Shown in pieces: positions 35,321 through 45,500 of a stretch of 64,000 bases of DNA (positions within the stretch are counted from its first letter, which is position 1; the number at the start of each line of letters is the position of its first letter). The stretch lies in contig NZ_BJZO01000008.1 of the NCBI RefSeq assembly GCF_007992075.1, positions 1-64,000 on the forward strand, given 5' to 3'. The translations under genes were made by a program, and so were the position numbers. The notes under the pieces were generated by a model. The model was not told the origin of the DNA, did not search any database, and worked only from the letters and a program-made list of their open reading frames with translations. The DNA is from Pararhodospirillum oryzae. Its GTDB lineage: Bacteria > Pseudomonadota > Alphaproteobacteria > Rhodospirillales > Rhodospirillaceae.

Positions 35321-36321
35321 GATCGGTCCTTATCGGGGTCGGACAACAAGGCGCCGGCGGGATCGGCCGGAACGCCAAGAGCCGCCAGGCGTTTGGCGGC
35401 GCTTTCCAGAATGGCGCGCACGGTGCGCTCGATCGCGGCGCCCAGCAAGGCGTAGTCGCGGGCGCGCGGCGAGCCCGGGCGCCACAGCAAGGCCAGGGTG
35501 CGCGCGCTGGCGGTGTCGGCGACCGGGCGCACGGTGATGCCCGAGCCCGGACGGGCTTCCTCGGGCACCGCCAGGGCGGGAATCAAGGTGAGCCCCACGC
35601 CGCCCGCGACCATGCGCGCGAGCGTCGCCAGGCTGGTGGCCTGGAAGGCCTCGTTCTGGCGCGAGCGGGTCAGGCGGCAGGCCTCCATGGCGTGCTCGCG
35701 CAGGCAATGCCCGTCCTCCAGCATCAGCAGGGTTTCGTCGCTCAGGGCTTCCAGGGGGACTTCGGGCAGGGCGCTCAAGGGGTGGCCCTCGGGCAGGGCC
35801 AGGACCACGGGCTCGGACACCAGTTCCAGGCGCGGCAGATCCCCGATGGCGTAGGGCAGGGCCATCAAGGCGACATCCAGGCGCCCGGCGTGCAGGCGGG
35901 CCAGCAGCGACGCCGAGGTCTCCTCGCGCAGGAACAAGCGCAGGTCCGGGTAGGCGGTGCGCACGGTGGGAATCAGCGAGGGGAGGACATAGGGGCCAAT
36001 GGTTGGAATCACGCCCAGGTGCAGCTCGCCCGTGAGCGGGCGGGTACCGGCCTGGGCCGTGTCGACCAGGGCTTCCGCGTCGGCGAGCAAGGCGCGGGCG
36101 CGTTGCGCCAGATCCTCGCCCAGGGGGGTGAACACGACCTGCCGGCGGCTGCGCCGCTCGATCAGGCGCACGCCCAGCAGGGTTTCCAGTTCCTGGACCC
36201 CGGCCGACAAGGTGGATTGGGTGACCGCGCAGGTTTCAGCCGCGCGGCCGAAGTGGCGGGTATCGCTCACCGCCACCAGGTAGCGCAGTTGTCGCAAGGT
36301 CGGGAGTGCTTTTTGGGCCAT
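35317..36321 (-). CDS. oxyR: Hydrogen-peroxide sensor OxyR (LysR family)
   Basis: LysR-type regulator of 334 residues. The helix-turn-helix (about 10-60) contains [20 protein letters not shown] and [14 protein letters not shown]. In the sensor domain both redox cysteines of OxyR are present with E. coli spacing: Cys206 and Cys215 in [19 protein letters not shown]. This identifies OxyR rather than a generic LysR. It is divergent from dps, a classic OxyR target, with 200 bases between. The GST gene follows with an ATGA overlap. Confidence 0.92.
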   Translation of the reverse strand: MAQKALPTLRQLRYLVAVSDTRHFGRAAETCAVTQSTLSAGVQELETLLGVRLIERRSRRQVVFTPLGEDLAQRARALLADAEALVDTAQAGTRPLTGELHLGVIPTIGPYVLPSLIPTVRTAYPDLRLFLREETSASLLARLHAGRLDVALMALPYAIGDLPRLELVSEPVVLALPEGHPLSALPEVPLEALSDETLLMLEDGHCLREHAMEACRLTRSRQNEAFQATSLATLARMVAGGVGLTLIPALAVPEEARPGSGITVRPVADTASARTLALLWRPGSPRARDYALLGAAIERTVRAILESAAKRLAALGVPADPAGALLSDPDKDRS

Positions 36322-36413
36322 GGTCTGCCTTTCGTCCCGCCGTCGGAGAAGCGAGGGCTAAACGATCGATAAAACCGAACAAAAAATCCAGAAAAGATGA
36401 CTGGATGGAGAGT

Positions 36414-36442
36414 GGGGTTATCCCTAGATTGGGGTTGTCCCC
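36414..36442. promoter_or_regulatory. Direct repeats in the oxyR-dps intergenic region
   Basis: GGGGTTATCCC (36414-36424) and GGGGTTGTCCC (36431-36441) repeat with a 17-base offset, 80-108 bases before dps. A candidate regulator site; it is not a clear match to the ATAG-N7-CTAT OxyR consensus, so the assignment is uncertain. Confidence 0.35.
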
Positions 36443-36521
36443 GCTGGTCCCGGGCTGGGGAAAGCGTGGACGGCGCCGCGTCCCCCCGGTGCCGAGGGAT
36501 CCAAGACAAGGAGATTTTTCG

Positions 36522-37001
36522 ATGACCGACGGCATGTCCATCAACATCGGCATCCCCGAGGAGAAGCGCAAGGCGATCGCCGAGGGGCTCTCCCGCCTGC
36601 TGGCGGATACCTATACCCTCTATCTCAAGACCCACAACTTCCACTGGAACGTGACGGGTCCCATGTTCAATACCCTGCATCTCATGTTCGAGACGCAGTA
36701 CAATGAACTGGCCCTGGCGGTCGATACGGTGGCCGAGCGCATTCGCGCGCTGGGCGAGCCGGCTCCGGGCAGCTATGCCCAGTTCGCCGGGCTGACCGTG
36801 ATCAAGGAAGCGACCGAGGTTCCGCCGGCCGAGGAAATGATCCGCGAACTGGCCCGCGACCAGGAAGCGGTGGCGCGCACGGCGCGTTCGGTGTTCCCGC
36901 TGGCCGAGGAAGCCAACGACCAGCCGACCGCCGACCTGCTGACGCAGCGCATGCAAACGCATGAAAAGACCGCGTGGATGCTGCGCGCGATGGCTTCGTA
37001 A
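36522..37001 (+). CDS. dps: Dps-type DNA-binding ferritin
   Basis: 159-residue Dps/ferritin-like protein that oxidises and stores iron and protects DNA under peroxide stress. The inter-subunit ferroxidase motif is visible: [20 protein letters not shown], then [21 protein letters not shown] final helix carries [22 protein letters not shown] lies 8 bases before the ATG at 36522. It is divergent from oxyR and probably induced by it. Confidence 0.93.
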   Translation: MTDGMSINIGIPEEKRKAIAEGLSRLLADTYTLYLKTHNFHWNVTGPMFNTLHLMFETQYNELALAVDTVAERIRALGEPAPGSYAQFAGLTVIKEATEVPPAEEMIRELARDQEAVARTARSVFPLAEEANDQPTADLLTQRMQTHEKTAWMLRAMAS

Positions 37002-37068
37002 GGTGTCGGGCGTCTTCGCGGCGCACGGGCGTCGCGGGGCACGCCAGACGGCCGGGCTTGCGACGACT

Positions 37069-37105
37069 TAAAAAAACAGGGGGGAAGGCACAGCCTTTCC
37101 CCCGG
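37069..37105 (-). terminator. Rho-independent terminator after the ferredoxin gene
   Basis: Read on the minus strand, GGGGGAAAGGC pairs with GCCTTCCCCC around a 3-base loop, followed by CTG and seven T's. It lies about 75 bases beyond the ferredoxin stop. It also faces dps and could stop transcription from either side less efficiently. Confidence 0.8.
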
Positions 37106-37180
37106 TCGCGTTTCAAAGGCACACGCACGCAAAGGGGGCGCGCGGCCGCCCCCCCTTTGGGGTCCTTTGGGGTCGGGGCC

Positions 37181-37746
<566 letters not shown>

Positions 37747-39489
37747 ATGAGTATGACGATGGCCTCTGTTTCCATCGCGTTGACAGGCTCGGGTGGAGCC
37801 GGTGTCATGACGGCGGGACGCATCTTGATGGATGCCGCCGCCGAGGCGGGTCTCTATGGCCTCATGACCCGCTCGCTGGGCCCGCAGATCCGAGGGGGAG
37901 AGTCGGCCGCGCTGGTTCGACTGGGCACCCGTCCGGTCGATGGCCTGGACGACATTTGCGATCTGCTGGTGGCGGTGGACTGGGGCAACATCGAGCGCTT
38001 CGCGGCCGAAATTCCCCTGGCGCCGTCGAGTCTCGTGGTCGCGGATCCGGCGCAAGGTCCGGTGCCGGAGGTGATCGCCGCGTCCGGGGCGCGGGTGGTC
38101 ATGGTGCCGTTTCGCGATCTGGCGGCCGCGATTCCCGACGGCCGCGTCAACATGGTGGCCCTGGGGCTGGTGGCCTCGCTGATTGGCCTGCCCGATGCAA
38201 CCGTGCCCTCGGTTCTGTCCAAAACCCTGAAGCGCAAGGGTGAAGCGGCGCTGACCGCCGGCTTGCAGGCGGTGACGGTGGGCGAGGAAGCGGTGGCGAC
38301 CATCGACGACACCCCCACGCTTGACCTGAGCCAGGCCCCGACCGGGCGCGAGAAATGGTCGATCAGCGGCAACGATGCCACCGCGTTTGGCGTGCTGCGA
38401 GGCGGCGTGCGATTCGTGGCCGCCTATCCCATCACGCCCGCGACCGAAATCCTGGAATGGCTGGCGGTGGCCCTGCCCAAGGTGGGCGGCTGCCTGGTCC
38501 AGGCCGAGGACGAACTGGCCTCGATCAACATGATCCTGGGGGCGTCGTTCGGGGGGGTGCCCTCGATGACCGCGACCTCGGGGCCGGGCCTCGCCCTGAT
38601 GACCGAGGCCCTGGGGCTGGGCGTGGCGGCGGAAGTGCCGATCGTGGTGTGCAACGTCATGCGCGGCGGTCCCTCGACGGGGATTCCCACCAAGTCGGAG
38701 CAGGCCGACTTGAACATGGCGGTCTATGGCCTGCATGGCGACGCGCCGCACATCGTGACCGCCGCGACCTCGATCGCGGATTGCCTGTTCACCGCCCAGT
38801 GGTCGGTTTACCTGGCCGAGGCCATGCAGGTGCCGGTGATCATGCTCACCGACCAGGCCATGGGCCAGGCGCGCGCGGTCATCGACCGCCCGGCCGACGT
38901 GGCCTTCGTGGGCCGGCGCGAAACGGTTTCGGCCCAGGGCGCGATGGCGTACCAGCGCTACGCCGTGACCGCGTCGGGGGTGTCGCCGATGGCGATTCCG
39001 GGCACGCCCGAGTGTGCCTACACCGCCGACGGGCTGGAACACAGCCCGCGCGGCACGCCGTCCACCCAGGCGGCCCACCACCAGGAGCAGCTCGATAAAC
39101 GACTGCGTAAAATCACCGGCTTTGACTATGGCGCCCACTGGGCGGTGATCGATGGCGCGGGCGAGGGCGACACGGCGATCATCACCTGGGGGTCGCTGAC
39201 CGGGGCCGCCATGGATGCCGCGCACCGCCTGCGCGCCGACGGGATCGCGGTGCGGGTGATCAGCGTGCGCCTTTTGTCGCCCCTGCGGCCCGAGGTCGTC
39301 GCCGAGGCCCTGGCCGGGGTGTCGCGCGTGCTTGTGGTTGAACAAAGCCACGGCATGCAGTTCAGTCGCCTGCTGCGCGCCCACCTTGATCTGCCGGGGT
39401 CGGTGCGCGTGTGCGCCCGGCCGGGACCGGTGCCCATCCGCCCCCACGAAATCGTCGCGGCCGTCACCGCCTGGGACAAGGGAGAGTAA
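37747..39489 (+). CDS. korA: 2-oxoacid:ferredoxin oxidoreductase, alpha (gamma-alpha fusion) subunit
   Basis: 580-residue fused subunit. The N-terminal gamma domain (about 8-190) starts SVSIALTGSGGAGVMTAGRI and contains RSLGPQIRGGESAALVRLG. The pyrimidine-binding alpha domain follows with NDATAFGVLRGGVRFVAAYP and TSGPGLALMTEALGLGV. This is the two-subunit KorAB-type architecture, which makes or uses 2-oxoglutarate (or a related oxoacid) with CoA and ferredoxin; the exact substrate cannot be fixed from sequence. AAAGGA precedes both ATG 37747 and ATG 37753; the latter has better spacing. korB begins 2 bases after the stop. Confidence 0.88.
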   Translation: MSMTMASVSIALTGSGGAGVMTAGRILMDAAAEAGLYGLMTRSLGPQIRGGESAALVRLGTRPVDGLDDICDLLVAVDWGNIERFAAEIPLAPSSLVVADPAQGPVPEVIAASGARVVMVPFRDLAAAIPDGRVNMVALGLVASLIGLPDATVPSVLSKTLKRKGEAALTAGLQAVTVGEEAVATIDDTPTLDLSQAPTGREKWSISGNDATAFGVLRGGVRFVAAYPITPATEILEWLAVALPKVGGCLVQAEDELASINMILGASFGGVPSMTATSGPGLALMTEALGLGVAAEVPIVVCNVMRGGPSTGIPTKSEQADLNMAVYGLHGDAPHIVTAATSIADCLFTAQWSVYLAEAMQVPVIMLTDQAMGQARAVIDRPADVAFVGRRETVSAQGAMAYQRYAVTASGVSPMAIPGTPECAYTADGLEHSPRGTPSTQAAHHQEQLDKRLRKITGFDYGAHWAVIDGAGEGDTAIITWGSLTGAAMDAAHRLRADGIAVRVISVRLLSPLRPEVVAEALAGVSRVLVVEQSHGMQFSRLLRAHLDLPGSVRVCARPGPVPIRPHEIVAAVTAWDKGE

Positions 39490-39491
39490 CC

Positions 39492-40325
39492 ATGGACGGC
39501 GAAAGCATGACCCACCCCAACCCGCAGGATTACCGCTCGGACGTCAAGCCGGTGTGGTGCCCCGGGTGCGGCCACTTTGCCGTCATCACCAGCGTGGCCC
39601 GCGCCCTGGCCGAACTGGGCCTGGCGCGCGAGAACGTGGCCTTGATTTCGGGCATCGGCTGTTCGTCGCGTTTGCCCGCGTACTCCACCGTGTACGGGTT
39701 CCACGGCGTGCATGGCCGCGCCCTGCCGGTGGCCACGGGCCTGAAGATGGCGCGCCAGGATCTGACCGTGCTGGTCGCGGGCGGCGACGGCGACGGGTTT
39801 TCGATCGGCGGCAACCACTTCCTGCACGCCTGCCGGCGCAATGTCGACCTGACCTACATTGTCATGGACAACAGCGTGTATGGCATGACCAAGGGGCAGG
39901 CCTCGCCGACCACGGAAGCCGACTGGGACGGCTCCAAGCTGACCCCGGGCGGCCCGGGCATCGCGCCCTTCCAGCCGCTGGAAATCGCGCTGTCGGCCGG
40001 GGCCTCGTTCGTGGCGCGGGCTTTTTCCGGGCAGCCGGCCGAGCTGACCCGCCAGATCTGCGAGGCGATCTGTCACAAGGGCTTTTCCTTCATTCATGTG
40101 CTCTCGCCGTGCATCACGTATCGGCCGGAGCAGCGCGCCTACAAGGACAAGGTGCATCAGGACTGGTCGCAGCCGGCCAGCGATCGCACCGAGGCCTTCC
40201 GGACGCTGCTGGAGGATGACGGCTTTGCAACCGGCATTTTGTTCCGTGGCAGCGAGCCGGCGGCGAAGCCGGTGGAACGGCCCCGGGTTGCCCTGAGCGA
40301 CATGGAAACCCAATTCGTGGTGTAA
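39492..40325 (+). CDS. korB: 2-oxoacid:ferredoxin oxidoreductase, beta subunit
   Basis: 277-residue thiamine-diphosphate subunit. Four cysteines expected to hold one [4Fe-4S] cluster are visible: Cys23 and Cys26 in VWCPGCGHF, Cys57 in ISGIGCSSR and Cys207 in LSPCITY. The TPP motif is GGDGDGFSIGGNHFLHACRR with a following VMDNSVYGMTKGQ. GGAGAG sits 5 bases before the ATG at 39492. It pairs with korA; the divergent ferredoxin at 37181 is the probable electron donor/acceptor. Together they could carry out reductive carboxylation or anaerobic oxoacid oxidation. Confidence 0.9.
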   Translation: MDGESMTHPNPQDYRSDVKPVWCPGCGHFAVITSVARALAELGLARENVALISGIGCSSRLPAYSTVYGFHGVHGRALPVATGLKMARQDLTVLVAGGDGDGFSIGGNHFLHACRRNVDLTYIVMDNSVYGMTKGQASPTTEADWDGSKLTPGGPGIAPFQPLEIALSAGASFVARAFSGQPAELTRQICEAICHKGFSFIHVLSPCITYRPEQRAYKDKVHQDWSQPASDRTEAFRTLLEDDGFATGILFRGSEPAAKPVERPRVALSDMETQFVV

Positions 40326-40326
40326 T

Positions 40327-40345
40327 GGTCGCCCTGGGGGCGACC
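40327..40345 (+). other. Perfect stem-loop after korB
   Basis: GGTCGCCC pairs with GGGCGACC around TGG, one base after the korB stop. No T-run follows, so it is more likely an mRNA 3' end stabiliser than an intrinsic terminator. Confidence 0.55.
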
Positions 40346-40475
40346 CGTGGCGGGGAGGGGGGACTCCCACCCTCCCGTTGGGGGCTCGGTCCCGGCATGA
40401 CGAGGGGGCAGGGGATGCCCTGCCTTTCCTTGCCAAGGCATAAGGGCGGCGACCCGCGACAGGAGGAATGCGGCC

Positions 40476-40979
40476 ATGGATGACCTGGGAACGTTTTTGG
40501 CGCACGCGGTGGCGCTGGAAAAGGAATCGGGCGAACGCTTCGATGCCCTCGCCGATTCGCTTGAGGTGCACCACAATCCCGAGGTGGTGGAGCTGTTTCG
40601 CAAGATGGCCCACTTCTCGCGCCTGCACCTGCGCGAGGTTCAGGACCGGGCGGTGGGGGTTGTGCTGCCCCATCTGCGGCCGTGGGAATTCTCGTGGCCG
40701 AATGCCGAGGCGCCCGAAACCCCGAGCGTCGAGGATACCCATTACCGCATGACCGCCCACCACGCCTTGCTTCAGGCGTTGGCGAGCGAACGGCAAGGCC
40801 AGGCGTTTTACGCCGGCGTGGCCGCGCGCACGGTCAATGCCCAGGTCAAGGCCCTGGCCACCGCGTTCGCGGCCGAGGAGGGCGAGCACGTGGCGCTTCT
40901 GGAAGCCACGCTATCCCGCTTCCCGCCGCCCCCCGCCAACTGGGCCGAGGATCCCGACCCCCCCAACGCCCCGGATTAG
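40476..40979 (+). CDS. Ferritin-like/rubrerythrin-like protein
   Basis: 167-residue four-helix protein. Two Glu-containing helices (VALEKESGERFDAL with HHNPEVVELFRKMAHFSRLH; ASERQGQAFY with AAEEGEHVALLEATL) show the E...ExxH-type di-iron pattern of the ferritin-like superfamily. No rubredoxin Cys4 domain is present. AGGAGG stands 9 bases before the ATG at 40476. It follows korAB on the same strand after 150 bases and may have a role in peroxide/oxygen protection of the oxygen-sensitive oxidoreductase (inference). Confidence 0.82.
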   Translation: MDDLGTFLAHAVALEKESGERFDALADSLEVHHNPEVVELFRKMAHFSRLHLREVQDRAVGVVLPHLRPWEFSWPNAEAPETPSVEDTHYRMTAHHALLQALASERQGQAFYAGVAARTVNAQVKALATAFAAEEGEHVALLEATLSRFPPPPANWAEDPDPPNAPD

Positions 40980-40985
40980 AGTTTG

Positions 40986-41013
40986 TCAGGGAGAAGGGGG
41001 TACCGCTTCTCGG
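40986..41013. repeat. Small hairpin repeat (TCAGG...), copy A
   Basis: TCAGG followed by GAGAAG, a 9-base loop GGGGTACCG and CTTCTC. A second copy at 58182-58209 has the stem GAAAAG/CTTTTC and a loop GGGGCAGCG, so stem bases co-vary while loop ends and the TCAGG flank are kept. Confidence 0.6.
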
Positions 41014-41121
41014 ATCGCCCGAGGGTAAAAAGGGAGAGGGCACCGTGAGCGGATCCGGTTTCACGCGCGGTGCTCTTTAACCTACCCCATCATGGCGGCG
41101 ACCATTACGGATCCACGCTGG

Positions 41122-41164
41122 ACTGAAACTGGATCAACTTGAGTCAAGTTGGCCCAGTTTCAGT
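41122..41164. repeat. 43-base inverted repeat upstream of the RND operon
   Basis: ACTGAAACTGG (41122-41132) is matched by CCAGTTTCAGT (41154-41164). Inside, CAACTTGA (41135-41142) and TCAAGTTG (41144-41151) form a perfect 17-base palindrome around a G. It overlaps the -35 and part of the spacer of the candidate promoter, as an operator would. Confidence 0.8.
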
Positions 41165-41177
41165 TTAATTCTATAAA
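41149..41177 (+). promoter_or_regulatory. Candidate sigma-70 promoter for the RND operon
   Basis: TTGGCC (41149-41154) and TATAAA (41172-41177) are spaced by 17 bases. Transcription would begin at about 41184, inside the left end of the 60-base palindrome, making that element the first part of the mRNA leader. Confidence 0.5.
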
Positions 41178-41181
41178 TTTT

Positions 41182-41241
41182 AGAGTAACTTCGAGATCAG
41201 GTTGGGCCAAGAAATGGCCCAACCTGATCTCGGATTACTCT
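41182..41241. repeat. 60-base palindromic repeat, copy 2
   Basis: Same architecture and orientation as 1-60: AGAGTAA/TTACTCT, internal loop CTT/GA, CGAGATCAG/CTGATCTCG, then a G:C pair, TTGGGCCA/TGGCCCAA and loop AGAAA. Against copy 1 the central GC/GC of the 9-bp stem is AT/AT on both sides, and the G.G mismatch is a G:C pair. It lies at the expected transcript start of the efflux operon, 180 bases before its first gene. Confidence 0.88.
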
Positions 41242-41243
41242 GG

Positions 41244-41276
41244 AGGCTGTCTGTTTCGCGTTGAAGCGGACAGCCT
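41244..41276. repeat. Third tandem hairpin in the RND leader
   Basis: AGGCTGTC (41244-41251) pairs with GACAGCCT (41269-41276), with an inner TTC/GAA pairing. It begins 2 bases after the 60-base palindrome. From here to the gene start at 41422, only the short GCCGG/CCGGC inverted repeat near 41322 is seen. Confidence 0.7.
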
Positions 41277-41421
41277 ATTGGTTTCTTTGGTTGAGTTTGC
41301 CCGCGTCCTTTGCGGTCGCCGGAATTCGCCGGCGTCTCCACCAAATCTCCATCATTTCTCGACCTGGTGTCGAAGGGCGCGTGTCAGTGATCGGCTGAAA
41401 TCCTCAGTCCGGACACGTCCC

Positions 41422-42582
41422 ATGTTGCATCGCCTTTCGGTCGCCGCCTTCGTCGTTTGCGTTTTTGTGTTTTCGTTCCTGCTGATCTTTCGAGGCGGCG
41501 CGGTTTCGCAGCCGGAGGGCGCTTCCTCCGATGCGCCCGGCCCCACGCAGGTCGTCACCGCCAGGCTTACCCCGGAACGCGTTGTTTTGGTCGATGAGCT
41601 TCCCGGGCGGGTGGTCGCCTATCGCAGGGTGGAAATACGGCCCCAGGTCGGCGGCCTCATCAAGAGGCGGTTTGCGAAAGGGGGGACCCAGGTCGAGGCT
41701 GGGGACATCCTGTTTGAAATCGACCCGGCCTTGCTCCTGGCCGATCTCGAAACCGCGCGGGCAGGGTTGACCAGAGCCGAAGGGGCGGTGGAGCACGCGC
41801 GGCGAGGGATGGAACGCGCCGAGGCCCTCGTTGCAAGCAACGCGACGAGCCGCAAGAATTACGAAGACGCGCGCAACGAGCTGGCCACGGCGCAGGCTAA
41901 CCTTGCCGAGGCCCGGGCGGTGGTTCGCCGCCGCCAGCTCGATCTTGACTTTGCCACCATAAGGTCGCCGGTCAAAGGGTATGTCGGGCTCACGCTGGCC
42001 GACGAAGGCGCCCTCGCATCGACATCGAGCCAGACGGAACTCGCCGTGGTGCAGGAACTGGACCGTGTGTATGTGGATCTGCGCGTGCCCGCGACGAAAC
42101 TTGACGGATTGCAGTCCGCCGCCAGGCAAGGATTAGGTCAGGTCGAGATCCTCGACGCGAAGGGTAACCCACACCCCCGTCCAGGCACGCTGGTGGTGTC
42201 GGATGTCGCGGTGGATTCGGGAACCGGCAACGCGACAGTCCGGATTGAAGCGGAAAACCCGGGCTTGCAGCTTCTCCCCGGAATGTATGTGCGCGCGCGA
42301 CTACCCCGTGGCCTCCTTCCCGATGCGGTGCTCGTTCCGGAAGACGCCGTCATTCGCACCGGTGCCGGTGAGGCGCGGATCGTGGTCGTGGCGGCCGACG
42401 GGCGGGCCGAACAGCGCGACGTGGTCCTGGGCGAGGCCGTGGGAAGGCGCCTTGTCGTGACGTCGGGCCTGAAGGCGGGCGAGGTCATCGTCGTTCGCGG
42501 ACAAGACCGCGTGCAGGACGGAATGACCGTGAACCCGGCTACCGCCGCGCGGGATGCCGCGCCTGCGACCGCCAAGCGTTAA
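41422..42582 (+). CDS. RND efflux periplasmic adaptor (AdeA/AcrA-like)
   Basis: 386-residue HlyD-type membrane fusion protein. A hydrophobic N-terminal anchor (about 8-28, AAFVVCVFVFSFLLIF) is followed by the lipoyl-like domain (RVVAYRRVEIRPQVGGLIKR), an alpha-hairpin (about 100-165, MERAEALVASNATSRKNYED) and beta-barrel/membrane-proximal domains (VPEDAVIRTGAGEARIV). The anchor has no clear lipobox. Start ATG 41422 lacks an obvious ribosome site; no upstream ATG fits a signal. Codon choice is noticeably less GC-skewed than in most neighbours. First gene of an operon with the pump and a two-component system. No outer-membrane channel gene is present. Confidence 0.9.
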   Translation: MLHRLSVAAFVVCVFVFSFLLIFRGGAVSQPEGASSDAPGPTQVVTARLTPERVVLVDELPGRVVAYRRVEIRPQVGGLIKRRFAKGGTQVEAGDILFEIDPALLLADLETARAGLTRAEGAVEHARRGMERAEALVASNATSRKNYEDARNELATAQANLAEARAVVRRRQLDLDFATIRSPVKGYVGLTLADEGALASTSSQTELAVVQELDRVYVDLRVPATKLDGLQSAARQGLGQVEILDAKGNPHPRPGTLVVSDVAVDSGTGNATVRIEAENPGLQLLPGMYVRARLPRGLLPDAVLVPEDAVIRTGAGEARIVVVAADGRAEQRDVVLGEAVGRRLVVTSGLKAGEVIVVRGQDRVQDGMTVNPATAARDAAPATAKR

Positions 42583-42589
42583 AGGTCTG

Positions 42590-45500
42590 ATGATCATGCC
42601 ACACTTCTTCATTGATCGCCCGGTCTTTGCCTGGGTGATCGCGATCTTCATCGCGTTGGCGGGACTCGTCGCCATTCCCCAGCTTCCGGTGGCGCGTTTT
42701 CCCGTCATTGCGCCGCCGAGCATTGGCATCTTCGCCACATACACCGGCGCGACCGTGCAAACCGTCAATGACAGCGTGGTCACGCCCATTGAAAAGGAAC
42801 TCACGAGCGTCAAGAACGTGCTCTATTCCGAATCCACGGTCGATTCGACTGGTGGCGTCAGCATCACGGTGACGTTCAAACCCGGAACCGACCCGGAACT
42901 GGCACAGGTGGATGTGCAAAACCGGCTCAAGAACGCCGAACCGCGTCTGCCGGAAGCGGTCCGGCGCGGTGGTCTCAGTGTCGAGGCCGCTGAATCGGGT
43001 TTTCTGATGGTTATTACAGTGAAGTCGCTCAGCGGAGAGACCGGGGAACTGGCGCTTGGCGATTATCTTACCCGCGCCATCAGTGAAGAACTGAGGCGCG
43101 TGCCGGGCGTCGGCCGTGTCCAGCAGTTCGGTTCAGAACGCGCCATGCGTGTCTGGGTCGATCCGGCCAAGCTGGCGGCCTACAACCTTGCCATGGCCGA
43201 TGTGACCGCCGCCATCACGCGCGAAAACGCTCAGGTGTCGCCTGGCAGGGTCGGCGACGAGCCAACGGTTCCGGGAACGAAGGTCTCGACGCCGCTGACC
43301 GTCCAGGGCCAGTTGAACACGCCCGAGGAATTTGCCGCGATACCGTTGCGCGCGCGGACCGACGGCTCGCGTCTTCTCCTGTCGGATGTCGCGCGGGTGG
43401 AACTCGGCGCGCAGACCCTTGCTTTCAGTGTCAGCAGCAATGGGAAGCCCGCGGCGGCGGCCGCGATCCAGATGACGCCCGGCGCGAACGCGGTGAGCAC
43501 CGCCGCCGCGATCGAAGCGCGTCTGGCCGAGCTGCGGACCGCGATGCCGAAGGATATGGAGGTCACGATCTCCTACAACACCGCGCCATTCGTAAAGGTG
43601 TCGATTACCACGGTCATCCAGACCCTGATCGAGGCCATGGTGCTGGTTTTCCTGGTGGTCCTGCTGTTCTTGCAGAAAATCCGCTATACGCTGATCCCAA
43701 CCATTGTCGCGCCAATCGCGCTTTTGGGTACCTTCGCGGTGATGATGGTCGCGGGGTATTCGATCAACATGCTGACCATGTTCGGCATGGTGCTCGCGAT
43801 CGGGATCATCGTCGACGATGCCATTGTCGTCGTCGAAAATGTCGAGCGGATCATGTCCCGACAGGGCTTGTCACCAAGGGACGCCACCCGTCAGGCCATG
43901 CGCGAGATTTCAGGCGCCATTGTCGGGATCACGCTGGTCCTGGCCGCTGTCTTCATTCCAATGGGCATGGCTGGCGGTTCCGTGGGCGCGATCTATCGCC
44001 AGTTCACCTTGTCGATGTCGGTTTCAATCCTGTTCTCCGCCTTCCTCGCCCTGACGCTGACCCCCGCGCTTTGCGCCACGATCCTGAGACCCGCGAACAG
44101 TCATGCCAGAAAGGGGTTCTTCGCGTGGTTCAACAGAAAATTCGATGCCTTGACCGCGCGGTACACCGGCGCCGTCGGCTGGGTGCTGCGCCGTGGCGGG
44201 CGGATGGTGGTCATCTATGCCTTGCTGCTGGTGGCCGTGGGCCTTGGCTATTCACGGGTGGCCACGTCGTTCGTGCCGGAAGAGGATCAGGGGAATTTCA
44301 TGGCCATGTTCGAGCTGCCGGCCGGCGCCACCGCTGAACGGACGCGCGAGATCGTCGCAACCTATGAAGCGCATACCGCTTCCCGTCCCGATATCGTCGA
44401 GAGCATCGTCATTCTGGGGTTCGGCTTTTCCGGCTCTGGTCCCAACGCCGCGCAAGCCTTCACCAGTCTGAAGGATTGGAGCGACCGCGAGACAACGGTG
44501 AACGACGAGATCGCGGCGGCCGAGGCCGCGATGGTGACCATCCCCGAAGGCACCGCGATGATCATGAAGCCCCCCGCCATTGAATCGCTGGGCACCACGT
44601 CAGGCTTTTCGCTGCGGCTGGAGGACCGGGGGAACGCGGGTCTGGCCGCGTTGAAGGCGGCAGAGAACCAGCTGATCGAGCTGGCATCCGAAAGCAAGGT
44701 GCTTACCGGCGTCATGAGCGAGGGCCTGCCCGATGGACAGAGCATAGCGCTGAAGATCGATCGTCAGAAGGCGCTGGCGCTTGGGGTCTCCTTCTCGGCG
44801 ATCAGTGACATGATTTCGACGGCGGTTGGATCGAGCTACGTTAACGACTTCCCAAACGACGGCCGGCTTCAACAAGTTGTGGTGCAGGCCGATGCGCCCG
44901 CGCGGATGCATGTCGAGGATGTCCTGCGGCTCCAGGTGCGCAACATTGACGGCGGCATGGTTCCATTGTCGGAAGTCGTTCAGCCCGTCTGGGAAAGCAC
45001 GCCGTTGCAACTGGAACGCTACAACGGCTATCCAGCCGCCCGCATCTCAGGCTCGGCCGCGCCGGGAGTGTCCAGCGGTGTGGCCATGGCCGAGATGGAG
45101 CGTCTGGCGCGAAAGTTGCCAAAGAGCTTCGCGCTGGAGTGGACGGGTCAGTCCTTGCAGGAAAAACAATCGGCGGCGCAGGCGCCGGTGCTTCTGGCCG
45201 CCTCCATGCTGGTCGTGTTCCTCGTGCTCGCGGCACTTTATGAAAGCTGGTCAATCCCGCTGGCGGTCATGCTGGTCGTGCCGCTGGGCGTGCTCGGCGC
45301 GGTACTGGCGGTACTGGCGCGTGGGATGGAGAATGACGTGTTTTTCAAGGTGGGCCTCATTACGATCATCGGGCTTTCCGCCAAGAACGCCATCTTGCTG
45401 GTTGAATACGCGCGACACCTGCGGCGGGAGGGAAAGGGTCTCTGTCGGGCGGTGCTGCAGGCATCCCGGTTGCGGCTTCGGCCTATCTTGATGACGTCGC

